Below are positions 54,909-64,000 of a stretch of 64,000 nucleotides of DNA, piece by piece (the first letter of the stretch is position 1; each line of letters opens with the position of its first letter). The stretch spans positions 524,166,861 to 524,230,860 of the forward strand of contig OX336390.1 of NCBI GenBank assembly GCA_946902985.2, in the 5' to 3' direction. Origin of the DNA: Meconema thalassinum. Taxonomy: Eukaryota > Arthropoda > Insecta > Orthoptera > Tettigoniidae. Under the pieces are notes generated by a model. That model saw only the letters and a list, made by a program, of their open reading frames with translations. It did no database searches and was not told the origin of the DNA. Both the position numbers and the translations under genes were made by a program.

Positions 54909-54995
<87 letters not shown>
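54895..54995. repeat. (ATT)n and (AT)n microsatellite between two LINE tails
   Basis: ATT repeats (about 54911-54942) followed by ~50 bases of AT. Two LINE 3' ends converge here from opposite strands, so the repeats are probably their grown tails. Confidence 0.85.
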
Positions 54996-55074
54996 GCGTT
55001 TGGCCCTCTAAGGAGCACGTAGAACCATTAGTTAACATTGGTCTTCTTGTTCTTCTTATCTTCCCAAAACTTCC

Positions 55075-56307
55075 TCATCCTTTCGCTATGTGCCTGTCTT
55101 TTTCTTGTGTCCATGCAGCTTTAAGTTTCAAATTCTGTCCCGTAGGGATCTTGGGTGGAAACTTATACGAATTTACTTTTTGTCTGTATGCAGTCCGCGT
55201 CGTTGTCAGTGGGTCAATATTGATTTCATTGAGGTCCTTTTGGGTGTCTGCTAGCCAGCGTACTTTGGTTTGTCGGTTTCCATTGACTATGAGGAAGATT
55301 TTCTTGGTCAGTCGGGAGTTGTCCATTCGAGCTATATGTCCGTAGAATTTCATGCGTCTTTTACGTGCGAGTGAGGCGAATCGTTCAGTCCGTGAATACA
55401 GTTCGTCTGAGCTTTTCCTCATCCAGATACCGTCCTGAAGCTTTGGTCCAAAGATTTTTCTCAGTATTTGTCGTTCTATCTTCTCAATGTATTTGATGTT
55501 GATGGTTAACGATGACGTCTCAATCGCATAGAGTGCCTCTGGGAGGATGACTGTGTGGTAGTGATGGAGTTTGGCTTTAGTGGAAAGTGATTTCTTGTTG
55601 TAAATATTCCAAGTGATTGTGTAAGCTTTGCGTAATTTTTCTGCACGTGTTTTGTTAGCCATTCTTTCGTTACCAGTGTTCCCGATAATTTCACCTAGGT
55701 ACTTGAAGTGCTTAACTTGTGTGATGTCGCCATATTTGGTTGTAATTGATGCCAGGTTTGTGCTCTTGGAATTCATGTACTGTGTTTTCTCGTAAGAGAT
55801 ATGGAGGCCGGTTCTGATTGATATCTCATGAAGCTTCTCGATGGCATGTCTGGCTTCTTCTGGAGTCCGGGTAATTATTGCTAGGTCGTCAGCAAAGGCG
55901 AAGCATTTTATGTTGATTCGTTGTTCTTTTGTTCCCATACTTATTCCAGGTATTTCTTTCTCCCATGTTCTGATGATCTTTTCTAGTACCAGGTTGAATA
56001 GGAGTGGGGACAACCCATCACCCTGTCTTACGCCTGTTCTAATGTGAAAAGGTTCGGACACTTCACCCATAAATTTAACTTTAGAAGTTGTATCTGTCAA
56101 GGTCTGTTGGATTAATGTAGTTGTTTTGTTGTCCACACCATATTCACGAAGTATATTAAACAGAGTTGCACGGTCGATTGAATCATATGCTTTCTTAAAA
56201 TCTACGAAGGTGACAACTGTGCGATTCGACTGGCGATGTTGGAGTACCATCTTGAGGTTCCAGATCTGCACACGATCGACGCGGTCGAAATCCCGCCTGA
56301 TATTCAC
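55075..56307 (-). pseudogene. RTE-type LINE: RT catalytic and C-terminal frame
   Basis: About 410 codons on the minus strand. IWNLKMVLQHRQ joins the preceding frame. Then TFVDFKKAYDSIDRATL with the first catalytic Asp, TGVRQGDGLSPLLFNLVLEK, FAFADDLAI with the Asp pair, HISYEKTQYMNSKS, HFKYLGEIIGNTG, KAYTITWNIYNKKSLSTKAK, ERQILRKIFGP, ARKRRMKFYGHIARMDNSRL and a basic C-terminus ending AAWTQEKDRHIAKG. The polymerase core is complete here. The start is only a frameshift point (no proper initiator). Confidence 0.8.
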
Positions 56308-56890
56308 CGATCATGTGCTCTGTCTGTTGCTCCAATCTGGTGAGGAGGGCACGTGAGAGTACCTTGTAGGCGATTGGCAGGAGTGAAATGCCTCGGTAAT
56401 TATTCGGATCTGTCTTGTCGCCCTTTTTGTGTAGTGGGTGAATCAAAGCAGTTTTCCAATCAACCGGTATGGTGTCACTCTCCCATATATTAGCAATGAT
56501 GTTTTGTAGTCTTTCAGTCAAGATTTCACCTCCAATCTTGAGCACTTCGGCGATTACACCGTCTTCTCCTGGTGCCTTGTTGTTTTTGAGATGTAATATG
56601 ATGTTATGTATCTCATCATATGTTGGTGGTACTGAGTCCTGGTTTGGGGCAGTAAAGTGGAGTTGAAGATTCTCTGCAGGTGGTTCACAATTGTGAAGCT
56701 CCTCGAAGAACTGTTTCAGGATATCACAATTGGCCTTTGTGTTTGTCTCAAGTGTGCCATCAGGGCGGCGAAAACAAAGACTGGGCGGCTTGTAGTTCGT
56801 CAGTTCTTCCCTAAATGTCCTGTGGAAATTTCGTGTGTTGTTCCTCTTAAAGTCATTATCGATTTCTTCCAATCGTTTGAGGTGGTACAT
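56250..56890 (-). pseudogene. RTE-type LINE: RT N-terminal part
   Basis: Up to 231 codons on the minus strand. LKNNKAPGEDGVIAEVLKIG, PVDWKTALIHPLHKKGD, DPNNYRGISLLPIAYKVLSR and GEYQAGFRPRRSCAD, after which the frame is lost near 56268, where the expected Asp-Gln-Ile-Trp is damaged by a small deletion. The upstream part (SNRNNTRNFHRTFREEL-like) lies before the RT fingers. Together with the following frame it would span a full RT domain. Confidence 0.75.
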
Positions 56891-56945
56891 GCGTTTAACT
56901 CGTCTGATTGTTTTGGATTTTTGCTTCTGCGTTTCTAAAAAGTTC

Positions 56946-56946
<1 letters not shown>

Positions 56947-56985
<39 letters not shown>

Positions 56986-56992
56986 GTTGTTG
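56947..56992. repeat. (ATT)n microsatellite
   Basis: ATT repeats at the 5' junction of the LINE, as on the left side of the plus-strand fragment at 54.03 kb. Confidence 0.85.
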
Positions 56993-58060
56993 TTAAGGAT
57001 AGCACTTTGTTAGGATTCTAATGAATCTTAGTTCTACTGTAATGGATATTATTCACCTCGCCAAAGCTCCATGGATATGACATATACATAATTCCTTCTT
57101 TCACCGTCATACTTGTTGGTGAAAATAAAGCAATGTTTATGTTGATCAACAAACAAACGTAGTCATTCCTTTTCCCAATAAGTGGCTCATTAAACACGGG
57201 TAAGAGTGAAATTTGAGAAGCATAGCTGTCACTTAAGTATTGTCAATGCTGTTACGCAATTGGTTCATCAGTACGAATATACGCTTATAATTCCCAACTG
57301 CAAACACATCTGTTTCTCGTGTTCGAATTGTGCTCAAAATTCTTGACGTCCTTAGGACTGTAATCCGAGACATCCCGGGAAGCGTCCATATCTTCATAAT
57401 GTGTAACTATGGCTTAATTCTTAGAGTAATAATATGTGGATGCAAGCAACGTAATTCTAAATAATACTTAAAATTGTTTGGAATTGAACTCCACCCTGAA
57501 ATCGGGTGTTGTCTGCATAGGGGTACCAGCATCTACTGTACTGTGCACTTGGCTGTACTAACATGCCTTGTCATGTTGTGAAGAAGCAGGATCCAGGCCA
57601 GATCTTTGTGATTCCTCGAGAGGCCACATTGTAACATCAAATTATCACAGCCATTTCCCAGTCTAGCCACGTAGAGCCATCAGAAAGAATTGTTGGTAGC
57701 GCCTCGCCGTCCTAATCTCTCCAGCTTGAGCCCGCAGGTCACGCGCTGCTAGGGGGATTCTTGCGTGATTAACTGGCGAGTTGTGAGGAACATAATTCTG
57801 CATGTAAGTGATTACAATCATATGCAAGTGACGTGCTTAAGGTAAAAGGTAAATAACACATTTCTGGCAATAAGGGCAGTGGCGAGTGAAGCATTACTCT
57901 TCTTTTAAAATCAGGTAAGGAAGATGGCACAGCCCGCCTCGACCGGCCTCTACGCCGAAGGGAAACGTTCTGATGAAGGTAGTTCATTTAGTACTAGTTA
58001 TTTTCAACAGACTGAGTTGTCTAGGAACCCCGTGTAAAGCAGGAGATAGTTATTTATTTA
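56993..58060. other. no gene recognised
   Basis: About 1.1 kb without coding frames of note or recognised repeats. Confidence 0.45.
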
Positions 58061-58465
58061 TGGTATGGCTTTTAGTGCCGGGAGTGCCCGAGGACATGTT
58101 CGGCTCGCCTGAGTCGGAAGCTGCTTCCAGCGGACACCCTTAGGGTGAGCTACAAGTTCCGTTCAATTTCAAGTAGTTCCAACTTTCGCTACCAGATATC
58201 AATGATACCTAGTGGTGAACGTTGGAACTTTGATAGAGCGTTCCGACGAAATATAACCTAACAATTAAGCTTCACACAAGTTTAGTCTGTGGAAGGATCT
58301 TTTACATGCCATAAATCTATGACCGCCGGCTTTACTTCCCCTCCGAAGGAAGGCATACTGGAGAATTTTTAACGCTCTTAAAAAAGCCGACGACTTCGGC
58401 CGGGTTTGAACCCGCTATCTTGGGGACAGCAGATCAGCATGCTACCAACTACGCCGCTGAAGCCT
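58061..58465 (-). mobile_element. SINE family C1, full length
   Basis: Minus-oriented: head near 58465 ('gcttcagcggcgtagttggt', A-box region), B-box GGGTTCAAACCCGG. Body 'ccttcggaggggaagtaaag' and 'acatgccataaatc' (inverse), end 'ggcactaaaagccatacc' with a TAAA-type tail (58050-58062). Confidence 0.7.
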
Positions 58466-58468
58466 CTA

Positions 58469-59280
58469 GCAGTTAGTTAAAGGGTCACTCATGCCGCTGG
58501 GAATCGATGCCAGCCCATCTATTTTGGAAGCAAACGCCTTACACGTTGATCCCCTGGGGCTAACAGACATAATAGCTCTCCTTAAATCTTTGCAAACGCA
58601 CGCTTCATTGTAAATCATGATGGTTTATGAAGAGTACATCTCCAAAGACTTTTCACTCGCAATGTGTATGTCTAATAAGTTTTTGTTGACAGCGGCGCTT
58701 TTAATACCTGGTAGGAACTTAGAAGTACTTTACCCGATCCCAACCATATTGTACTACAGTAGGGTGTGATCGCTCAGTGGTCAGGCTGCTTGCATTCCAC
58801 CAAGGCAAAATAAAATGAACTAGCATGATGAACTCAGTATTCTGAACACAAATCTTTGGTATTGTATTCATGTTCTATGCAGTGGATACGCCTTATCATA
58901 TGACTTTGTTCACATGGTTTTCTTTCCTGGAGATGTGTTGATGGGAGGTATCGTTGGTAACAGTGGCAACTCTGGTTTCATATGGGGTAAATTCTAGCAT
59001 TATAGAACCCCAATTTTTCTGACTTTCTAAAGTGGCAACATTCGATTTACGACTTTGATATCTCTACCCTATATTTTATCACATTGTAGGTCATAATCAA
59101 AAAGCTATTTCGTTGGTCACGTAAAATATCGTACCATACGGTCGAATTCCATGTTATCATTAATCTTTCTCAACCCTAAATGAACCGCCTTTTAGCTATA
59201 AAAGTCGATCAGCCAGTAAAGATTGATTCCCTTCATACTGCACTGACTATGGTTTTGATATCGCAGCTCTTGATGTCTCA
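58469..59280. other. no gene; SINE A-like 5' tip at 58.76 kb
   Basis: 58757-58806 ('gggtgtgatcgctcagtggt', 'caggctgcttgcattcca', 'ccaagg') resembles the first 50 bases of SINE A and then stops. The rest is anonymous. Confidence 0.4.
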
Positions 59281-59289
59281 GTTTCTCTT

Positions 59290-59855
59290 GGTTGGTTGGT
59301 TGGTTGGTTGGTTGGCTTGTTGGTTGATTGGTTGGTTGGTTGGTTTTTAAGTTTAGGGGCTGCGACAACGCGGTCATGTAGCCCCGTGTACTTTGGCTGT
59401 GTGTAGAATCTGTCTGATAACCGGTGTTAATTGTCGTGACTGTATTAGTGTGTGTTAGCTGTTTTTTAATTTAAGTACTGCAACTTAGAATTTTTCAAAT
59501 AGTTCCTACTTTTGGCACCAAGCGCCACCGTCAACGACTACTAGGCCAAGTTCAGAACTTAGCTACCAGATGCCACCGCAGTCGGCTCTTGGCAACGAAC
59601 GTAGAAACCTAAGAGCGTTGTTTACATTCTTAACCTATCCAATTTAGCTTCATACAGGTGCAATTAGTGGAAGGTTCTTTAACATGCCATAAATCTATGA
59701 CATGGGCCCGCCGGCTTTACTTCCCCTCCGAAGGAAGGCATACTGAGGGATATTTAACGCTCTTAAAAAATCCGACGCCTTCGGCCAGGTTTGAACCCGC
59801 TAATTTGGGCATAGAAGCTCAGCATGCTACCGACTACGCCACCGAAGCCGCTTCC
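59290..59855 (-). mobile_element. SINE family C2, full length, with 9-bp target duplication
   Basis: Minus-oriented: head near 59850 ('cttcggtggcgtagtcggta'), B-box-like 'gggttcaaacctgg'. The shared C body, then the C2-specific half ('agttctgaacttggccta', 'ggttatcagacagattctac') and end 'cgcagcccctaaactt' with a (CCAA)n tail (GGTT repeats 59290-59344). 'gtttctctt' flanks it (59281-59289 and 59856-59864). Confidence 0.75.
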
Positions 59856-59864
59856 GTTTCTCTT

Positions 59865-60590
59865 TCTCAGCACAAATATCAGAACTTATTTTAACGTTTC
59901 CGTTGACCTCCTGAGCATTGTTCACCTTCTGTTAGTTCACTGACGAATATTTGCCTATGACGTTGAAATGCTATCATCTTAATAACGTAACTAAACCATC
60001 GAAGCTGTTGTCTGGTTGTTATTGCTTCAATGGCTGTTGGCAGTGCGTATTCAAGTGCGCTGATATTTTCGCGCCTCTCTCGACATTTTGTTTCGAGTAT
60101 TCTATTTATACAGCTCCTCTAATATTTAACAATTATCTTCTTTTTCATCTCTTTCAGTCACATAACTACTGAATTACACGCCGATACGTTGCTAGCTGAT
60201 TTAATATCACAGTTGTCAAAAATTTCACCTTATAGACGGTGTCGTATTTCTATTCCAATATCAGTTCTGGGTAATAGAGTGCTACTGAGATGGAGAAAGG
60301 TTTCGAAAACCTGAAGACATTTTCCATCAATACTGACGTCGTTCAGTATTTGGTGGTCTCCTCGTGGCATATGATGTAAAATTTTGGTGATTGCGTTACT
60401 AAGGTTCAGATTCACTCCCTTGTTAGCATTGGAGACTTTATTCAAAATGTTTATATAAGACTATTTTGAGCTGTGCAACGACAGTGTTGCCATCCTCTGT
60501 ACTGCAGTTCAACTAATGAAGCTGAAGAGGTCAGTGTTCTCGTTAGCAACCTATATACTAAGCTACCATACATTTAACATTTAACAATAC
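59865..60590. other. no gene recognised
   Basis: About 720 bases. 60240-60440 reads like a degenerate coding block but has no motif I can name. Confidence 0.35.
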
Positions 60591-60726
60591 GTATGTATGT
60601 ATGTTATGTATGTATGTATGTATTTATTTATTTGTTTGTTTGTTTGTCTGTCTGTCTATTTATGTATGTATTTAGTTAGTTAGTAAGTTAGTTTGTGAGT
60701 TATTTATTTATTTATTTATTTATTTA
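60591..60726. repeat. Compound microsatellite (TATG, TTTG, TCTG, TTTA)
   Basis: Successive 4-base repeats: 'tatgtatgtatg', 'tttgtttgtttg', 'tctgtctgtctg', 'tagttagttag', then TTTA repeats that form the tail of the following SINE. Confidence 0.85.
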
Positions 60727-61075
60727 TCGTATGGCTTTTAGTGCCGGGAGTGTCCGAGGACATGTTCGTATCGCCAGAGGCTGTAGCTGCTTCAATCGGT
60801 CACCGATAGGGTGAGTTACAAGTTCCGTTCAATTTCAAGTAGTTCCAACTTTCGCTACCAGATATATATCAATGATACCACGTGGTGAACGTTGCAACTT
60901 TGATAGAGCGTCCCAACGAAATCTAACAATAGAAATTTCGCTTCACACAAGTTTAGTCTGCGGAAGGATCTTTTACATGCCATAAATCTATGATATGGGA
61001 CCGCCGGCTTTACTTCCCCTCCCATGGAAGGCATACTGAAGGATTTTTACGCTGTTAAAAGATCCTACGACTTGG
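60727..61075 (-). mobile_element. SINE family C1, head missing
   Basis: Minus-oriented: end 'ggcactaaaagccatacgat', body 'ggtggtgaac'-type and 'catagatttatggcatgtaa' blocks, 'ggaggggaagtaaag'-type block at about 61010, then similarity stops before the tRNA head near 61075. Confidence 0.6.
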
Positions 61076-61080
61076 GGTTT

Positions 61081-61855
61081 ATTGTAACTGACGGTCAGCA
61101 TTCCGTGACACGTGGCTCTGGCTTTAAACCCTCAACTCTCGGCCAGTTGGCTACGTGAGACCCTTTGGCCTCGTCTAAAATCAGCCGGTGTTATCGACAG
61201 ACATCACCTGATAAGGATTAATGATGGAAGTTGTTCCTGTTTTAAAAGACAAGTTTTTCAATGATTGATAAATTGGTGTAATATTGTTCTATTAAAGAAC
61301 GTTATCCAGTCAGTGATCACAAGTTGTTGACCGACAAAAAAGCTTTCTTTAATGGAACTATGCAACACTGAAGAACGGCTTCTATCACTTCAATAATATT
61401 GTTCTTCAGACGGCCAACGTGTTGACAGAAACAATAACAATATTCAACGATGTTCAATAGAATCAGTTATTAACGATACAACATCAAAACCAGAGAGAAA
61501 AAGTTTCATGAGTTTATTTTGGGAATACCGGCAGTATCGTGGATATCACAGTCCCACCCAGACTAATACTCCGATTTATGTATAGTACCCACAGTTATGC
61601 ACACAAACAACTGTGAACTTTTGTGCGGCCGGTACTCGAGTCTCTGGGAGATCCAGCCCCTCTTGTTCAAGATTTGCAAGCACTATCCATCTGAAGCTCG
61701 CGGCAGCCCAGCTTAGTGTCCCTCTTCTTGTCTTGGAATGGCAAAGTTAAACCTGAATCCGCAAAGCGGCTATGAGCAGTAATATCTAGCAAACTTGGGT
61801 AAGTTATTTATCGGTGTTGACAAACGTACAGTTATCGTTACTCGCCTATCAATTA
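61081..61855. other. no gene recognised
   Basis: About 770 bases without assignable features. Confidence 0.4.
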
Positions 61856-61857
61856 GA

Positions 61858-62275
61858 GTTGTTGTGTTAATTTATTGTAGGGGCTTAGGACATCTTGATC
61901 GTCAGCCCTGTGTAGTTATGTGTCTGATAATCTGTATTTATTTTGTTGTCGTTGTTGCTTATTTTAGGGCCTGTGGCATCGTGGTCATATAGGCCTGTGT
62001 ATTTGTTTGTGTGTGGAATTTGTGCGATAACCTATGTTATTGTGATTGATGTACTAGTGTGTAGATTTGTAAATCGGGGATGGCATTGGGAAGGAGGTGG
62101 CAGTGGCCTTGTGTTAGTAACCATTCAAGCATTTGTCTGGTATAGAAGTGGGAAATCCACGGAAAACTACTTCCAGGATGGCTGAGGTAGGAATCAACCT
62201 GTATTTATGTGATGACAGGAACTATATTAGGGACAGGGATGGGGTAGCTGCCCCGGGACTTGAAATAATGTACTA
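61858..62275 (-). mobile_element. SINE family E copies (one tail fragment and one longer copy)
   Basis: Two consecutive starts of the E tail module: 'gtaggggcttaggacatctt' (61878) and 'ttagggcctgtggcatcgtg' (61964). The latter continues with 'gcgataacctatgttattgt' to 'aagtgggaaatccacggaaa', 'aggatggctgaggtaggaat' at 62170-62200. Minus orientation; tRNA head diverged. Confidence 0.55.
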
Positions 62276-63080
62276 TCACGGCATTTTCATGGAGGGAGTG
62301 TGGATAAATCTAGGGAAGACCACACTCAGTCAGCCGATGCTGATCTCCGGATTTATCGCAGCTGCCCTCGTGGCCTTGGTTCACGATAATACTCAAGTAG
62401 AGTTGATATTGTTTTATTCAGGAAATTGTGACATGGTTAATAGGCTGTATGTATGTGGAACAGACCTTTAACCATTTCTCCCTTGGAACCCTCCCTTCTC
62501 TCCTGGAAAAGGCTAATTTATGTTCTTTATCATGTTATATAACGCTTTGAACAGTGAAAGCATGTTTCGCGTTACTAATTTAAAATATACAGTACTTTGC
62601 ATGGACGTAGTTAACAAGCCTTTGAGCTTGCCATGACTGAAGTGAGAACGGTAGACACTCATCTTCCTCACAGTGGTCATTTGTGAGATATAATGAACTT
62701 TTACAACCATAAAACAGTCATAGTATAATGTATTGGCACATCACGACAAGTAAAATTTTATAGCAAACAACAATATTATGTATCAGAATAGAATTTGTTT
62801 ATTACACTACGTTTCACTGCACTCAGCTCAAACGGACCAAATATATAAAACTATATTATTTTTAAACATTCTGCTGGTCTGCGGTAATTTCTTTCCAAAA
62901 CAACTGATATAGTTCTCGCACTTTCCTCGTTAACGAGTGGCTTGCCCATTGAACCTAGCTGGACGGCCATGTTTACATTCCATGATTGCAGGCAACCAAG
63001 GCTTTCCCAGCGCGTGGCACAGCGTTGTCAACTCTCCACCGTAGTCACTGAGATCAAGAAGTGAGACAGGAGAGAAGTAT
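62276..63080. other. no gene recognised
   Basis: 62276-62400 may be the far end of a SINE E ('ggcattttcatggagggagt', 'ccgatgctgatctccgga'). The rest is anonymous. Confidence 0.4.
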
Positions 63081-63090
63081 TATTGTTCCG

Positions 63091-63162
63091 CATCTGTGGT
63101 GTAATGGCTCCAACCTGGACTCATAGTCTCGGCGTTCGTGGTTCAAATCCCTGCAGGTTCAA
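63091..63162 (+). tRNA. tRNA-Met(CAU)-like sequence, probably pseudogene or SINE head
   Basis: A-box-like 'tggtgtaatggctccaac', a seven-base loop 'ctcatag' with CAT at the anticodon place and T before it, and a B-box 'gtggttcaaatccctgc'. The T stem has a mismatch and the acceptor strands do not pair well, so a working tRNA is doubtful. Flanked by T-rich sequence after 63185. Confidence 0.35.
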
Positions 63163-63369
63163 TGTTTATTGGTTCGTTGTCTTTATTTTTTTTAATTTTT
63201 TTTTAATTTATTGATTTATAACTACTCACGCGTTATAATGTTAAGTATTTATAGTGTGTTTTTGCAATCGAAAATATTATATATATACATATAACACCAC
63301 ATATTTCAACACCCAAATACAGCGATTAATATTCGTTGGCCTTAATCCGCGGTAGAGTCTATTGTAGTT

Positions 63370-63680
63370 GTTGTGTTTGATGTTGATTCTTTAGAGGTTT
63401 CGCGGTATCATTATCTTGTAGCCCCGTTTATTTGTGTGTGTGTGTGTGTAGAAGTTGTCTGACAACCTGTGTCACTGTAATGTCTGTAGGCTTACTAGTG
63501 TATGTACTTTTATACGAGGAAGGATTTGGGTAGGAAGCTGTTGTTGTTTCATATGAGATGCATGGGCATCATGGTCATTTAGCCCCGTGTACTTGGGTGA
63601 GTGTTGAATTTTGTCTGATAACCTGTGTTATTGTAATGGCTGTATTAGTGTGTGTGTATATATAATTCAGGTGAGCATTC
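63370..63680 (-). mobile_element. SINE family E tail modules, two fragments
   Basis: Two copies of the E tail: 'tagaggtttcgcggtatcat' (63390) with 'gtctgacaacctgtgtcact', and 'gggcatcatggtcatttagc' (63564) with 'gtctgataacctgtgttatt'. Both are minus-oriented and truncated. A (TG)n run lies at about 63436-63450. Confidence 0.5.
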
Positions 63681-64000
63681 AATCAATCAACGTATAATAT
63701 CCGTATAGCATGTTGTATTTCAACAAGCTACTACAACCAGCATTCAATTATACTCCTTGAAAAGGACAAAGAGTTATAGCTATTCCCATGCATATAGGAG
63801 AAAGTAGGCTATATGTTCTCTACTGAACATCTTGTTTTCATTATTATTTCAGATTGTGGTTTGGTTTTAGGTGTTCAACAAATGAAATAAGAACTAGAGG
63901 GTTGGCCTTTCTTGAATATTCCAAACACAAGTGTCTCCAGAAAGACTAGTTAGGGAAACTTCGCAACAGAAAGGACGTGTTCGATTTGCACATTTAAAAC
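63681..64000. other. no recognised feature
   Basis: Anonymous sequence to the window end. Confidence 0.4.

Larger units (their letters stand above)
55000..56945 (-). mobile_element. RTE-type LINE, 5'-truncated, one main frameshift
   Basis: The minus strand runs from about 56945 (next to an ATT microsatellite) to the 3' end near 55000. It encodes everything from just before the RT domain to the C-terminus in two overlapping frames. It lacks the endonuclease. The 3' end 'tgctccttagagggccaaac' matches that of element B at 27.7 kb. The best preserved RTE-type copy of the window. Confidence 0.75.

Noticed and set aside
54797..55038. Frames of YIYIYI/NNNN repeats
   Set aside because: Translation of AT and ATT microsatellites only.
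59192..59377. Frame with repeated NQPT units
   Set aside because: Translation of the (CCAA)n tail of SINE C2.
63091..63162. Functional tRNA-Met gene
   Set aside because: Acceptor strands do not pair and the T stem has a mismatch; kept only as a tRNA-like sequence.

Overview
This window is non-coding, AT-rich DNA from an animal nuclear genome packed with transposable elements. Arthropod-type non-LTR retrotransposons (RTE-like, Tx1/L1-like and jockey-like), mariner-type relics, a Penelope-like fold-back element, and several tRNA-headed SINE families with different 3' tails fit a large-genome insect. A polyneopteran (orthopteran or phasmid) is my guess; nothing here fixes the species. I recognise no host protein-coding exon, rRNA or CRISPR array. 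Every long open frame I could assign belongs to a transposon.

Layout. 0-7.3 kb: SINE fragments, LINE 3' pieces (0.95-1.2, 3.26-3.57 and 3.84-4.52 kb) and a mariner relic with long inverted arms (5.96-6.63 kb). 7.5-12.1 kb: SINEs, a Tc1/mariner-type deletion derivative with long inverted repeats (8.03-8.73 kb), a MITE carrying a second palindromic element (8.76-9.24 kb), and a 0.9-kb fold-back element whose two arms each hold a hammerhead-ribozyme core (11.0-12.0 kb). 13.4-22.3 kb: SINEs, a LINE fragment holding a SINE, and a nearly whole short LINE (family D, 16.2-22.3 kb) split by a 2.9-kb insertion and by a SINE with a perfect 14-bp duplication. 22.3-27.1 kb is almost featureless.

27.6-34.3 kb is a three-level nest. 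An old RTE-type LINE received a tRNA-derived SINE (12-bp target duplication still perfect), and a full-length 4.76-kb Tx1/L1-like LINE with open ORF1 and ORF2 then landed in the A-box of that SINE. 36.1-38.2 kb holds a 5'-truncated jockey-like LINE with a 680-codon open frame. Its 3' end resembles the tails of two SINE families in the window, so it may be their mobilising partner.

38.2-54 kb is mostly anonymous DNA with a LINE C-terminal fragment (41.85 kb), a SINE-in-SINE nest (44.1-44.9 kb), a solo LTR (47.66-48.26 kb), more SINEs and a second copy of the MITE (52.2 kb). 54-57 kb has two RTE-type LINE fragments meeting tail to tail at AT/ATT microsatellites. 57-64 kb holds further SINE copies and a tRNA-Met-like sequence. 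Autonomous LINEs would supply reverse transcriptase; the SINEs carry RNA polymerase III-type A and B boxes and would depend on LINEs sharing their 3' ends. All family assignments come from motif recognition by eye, not from database searches.
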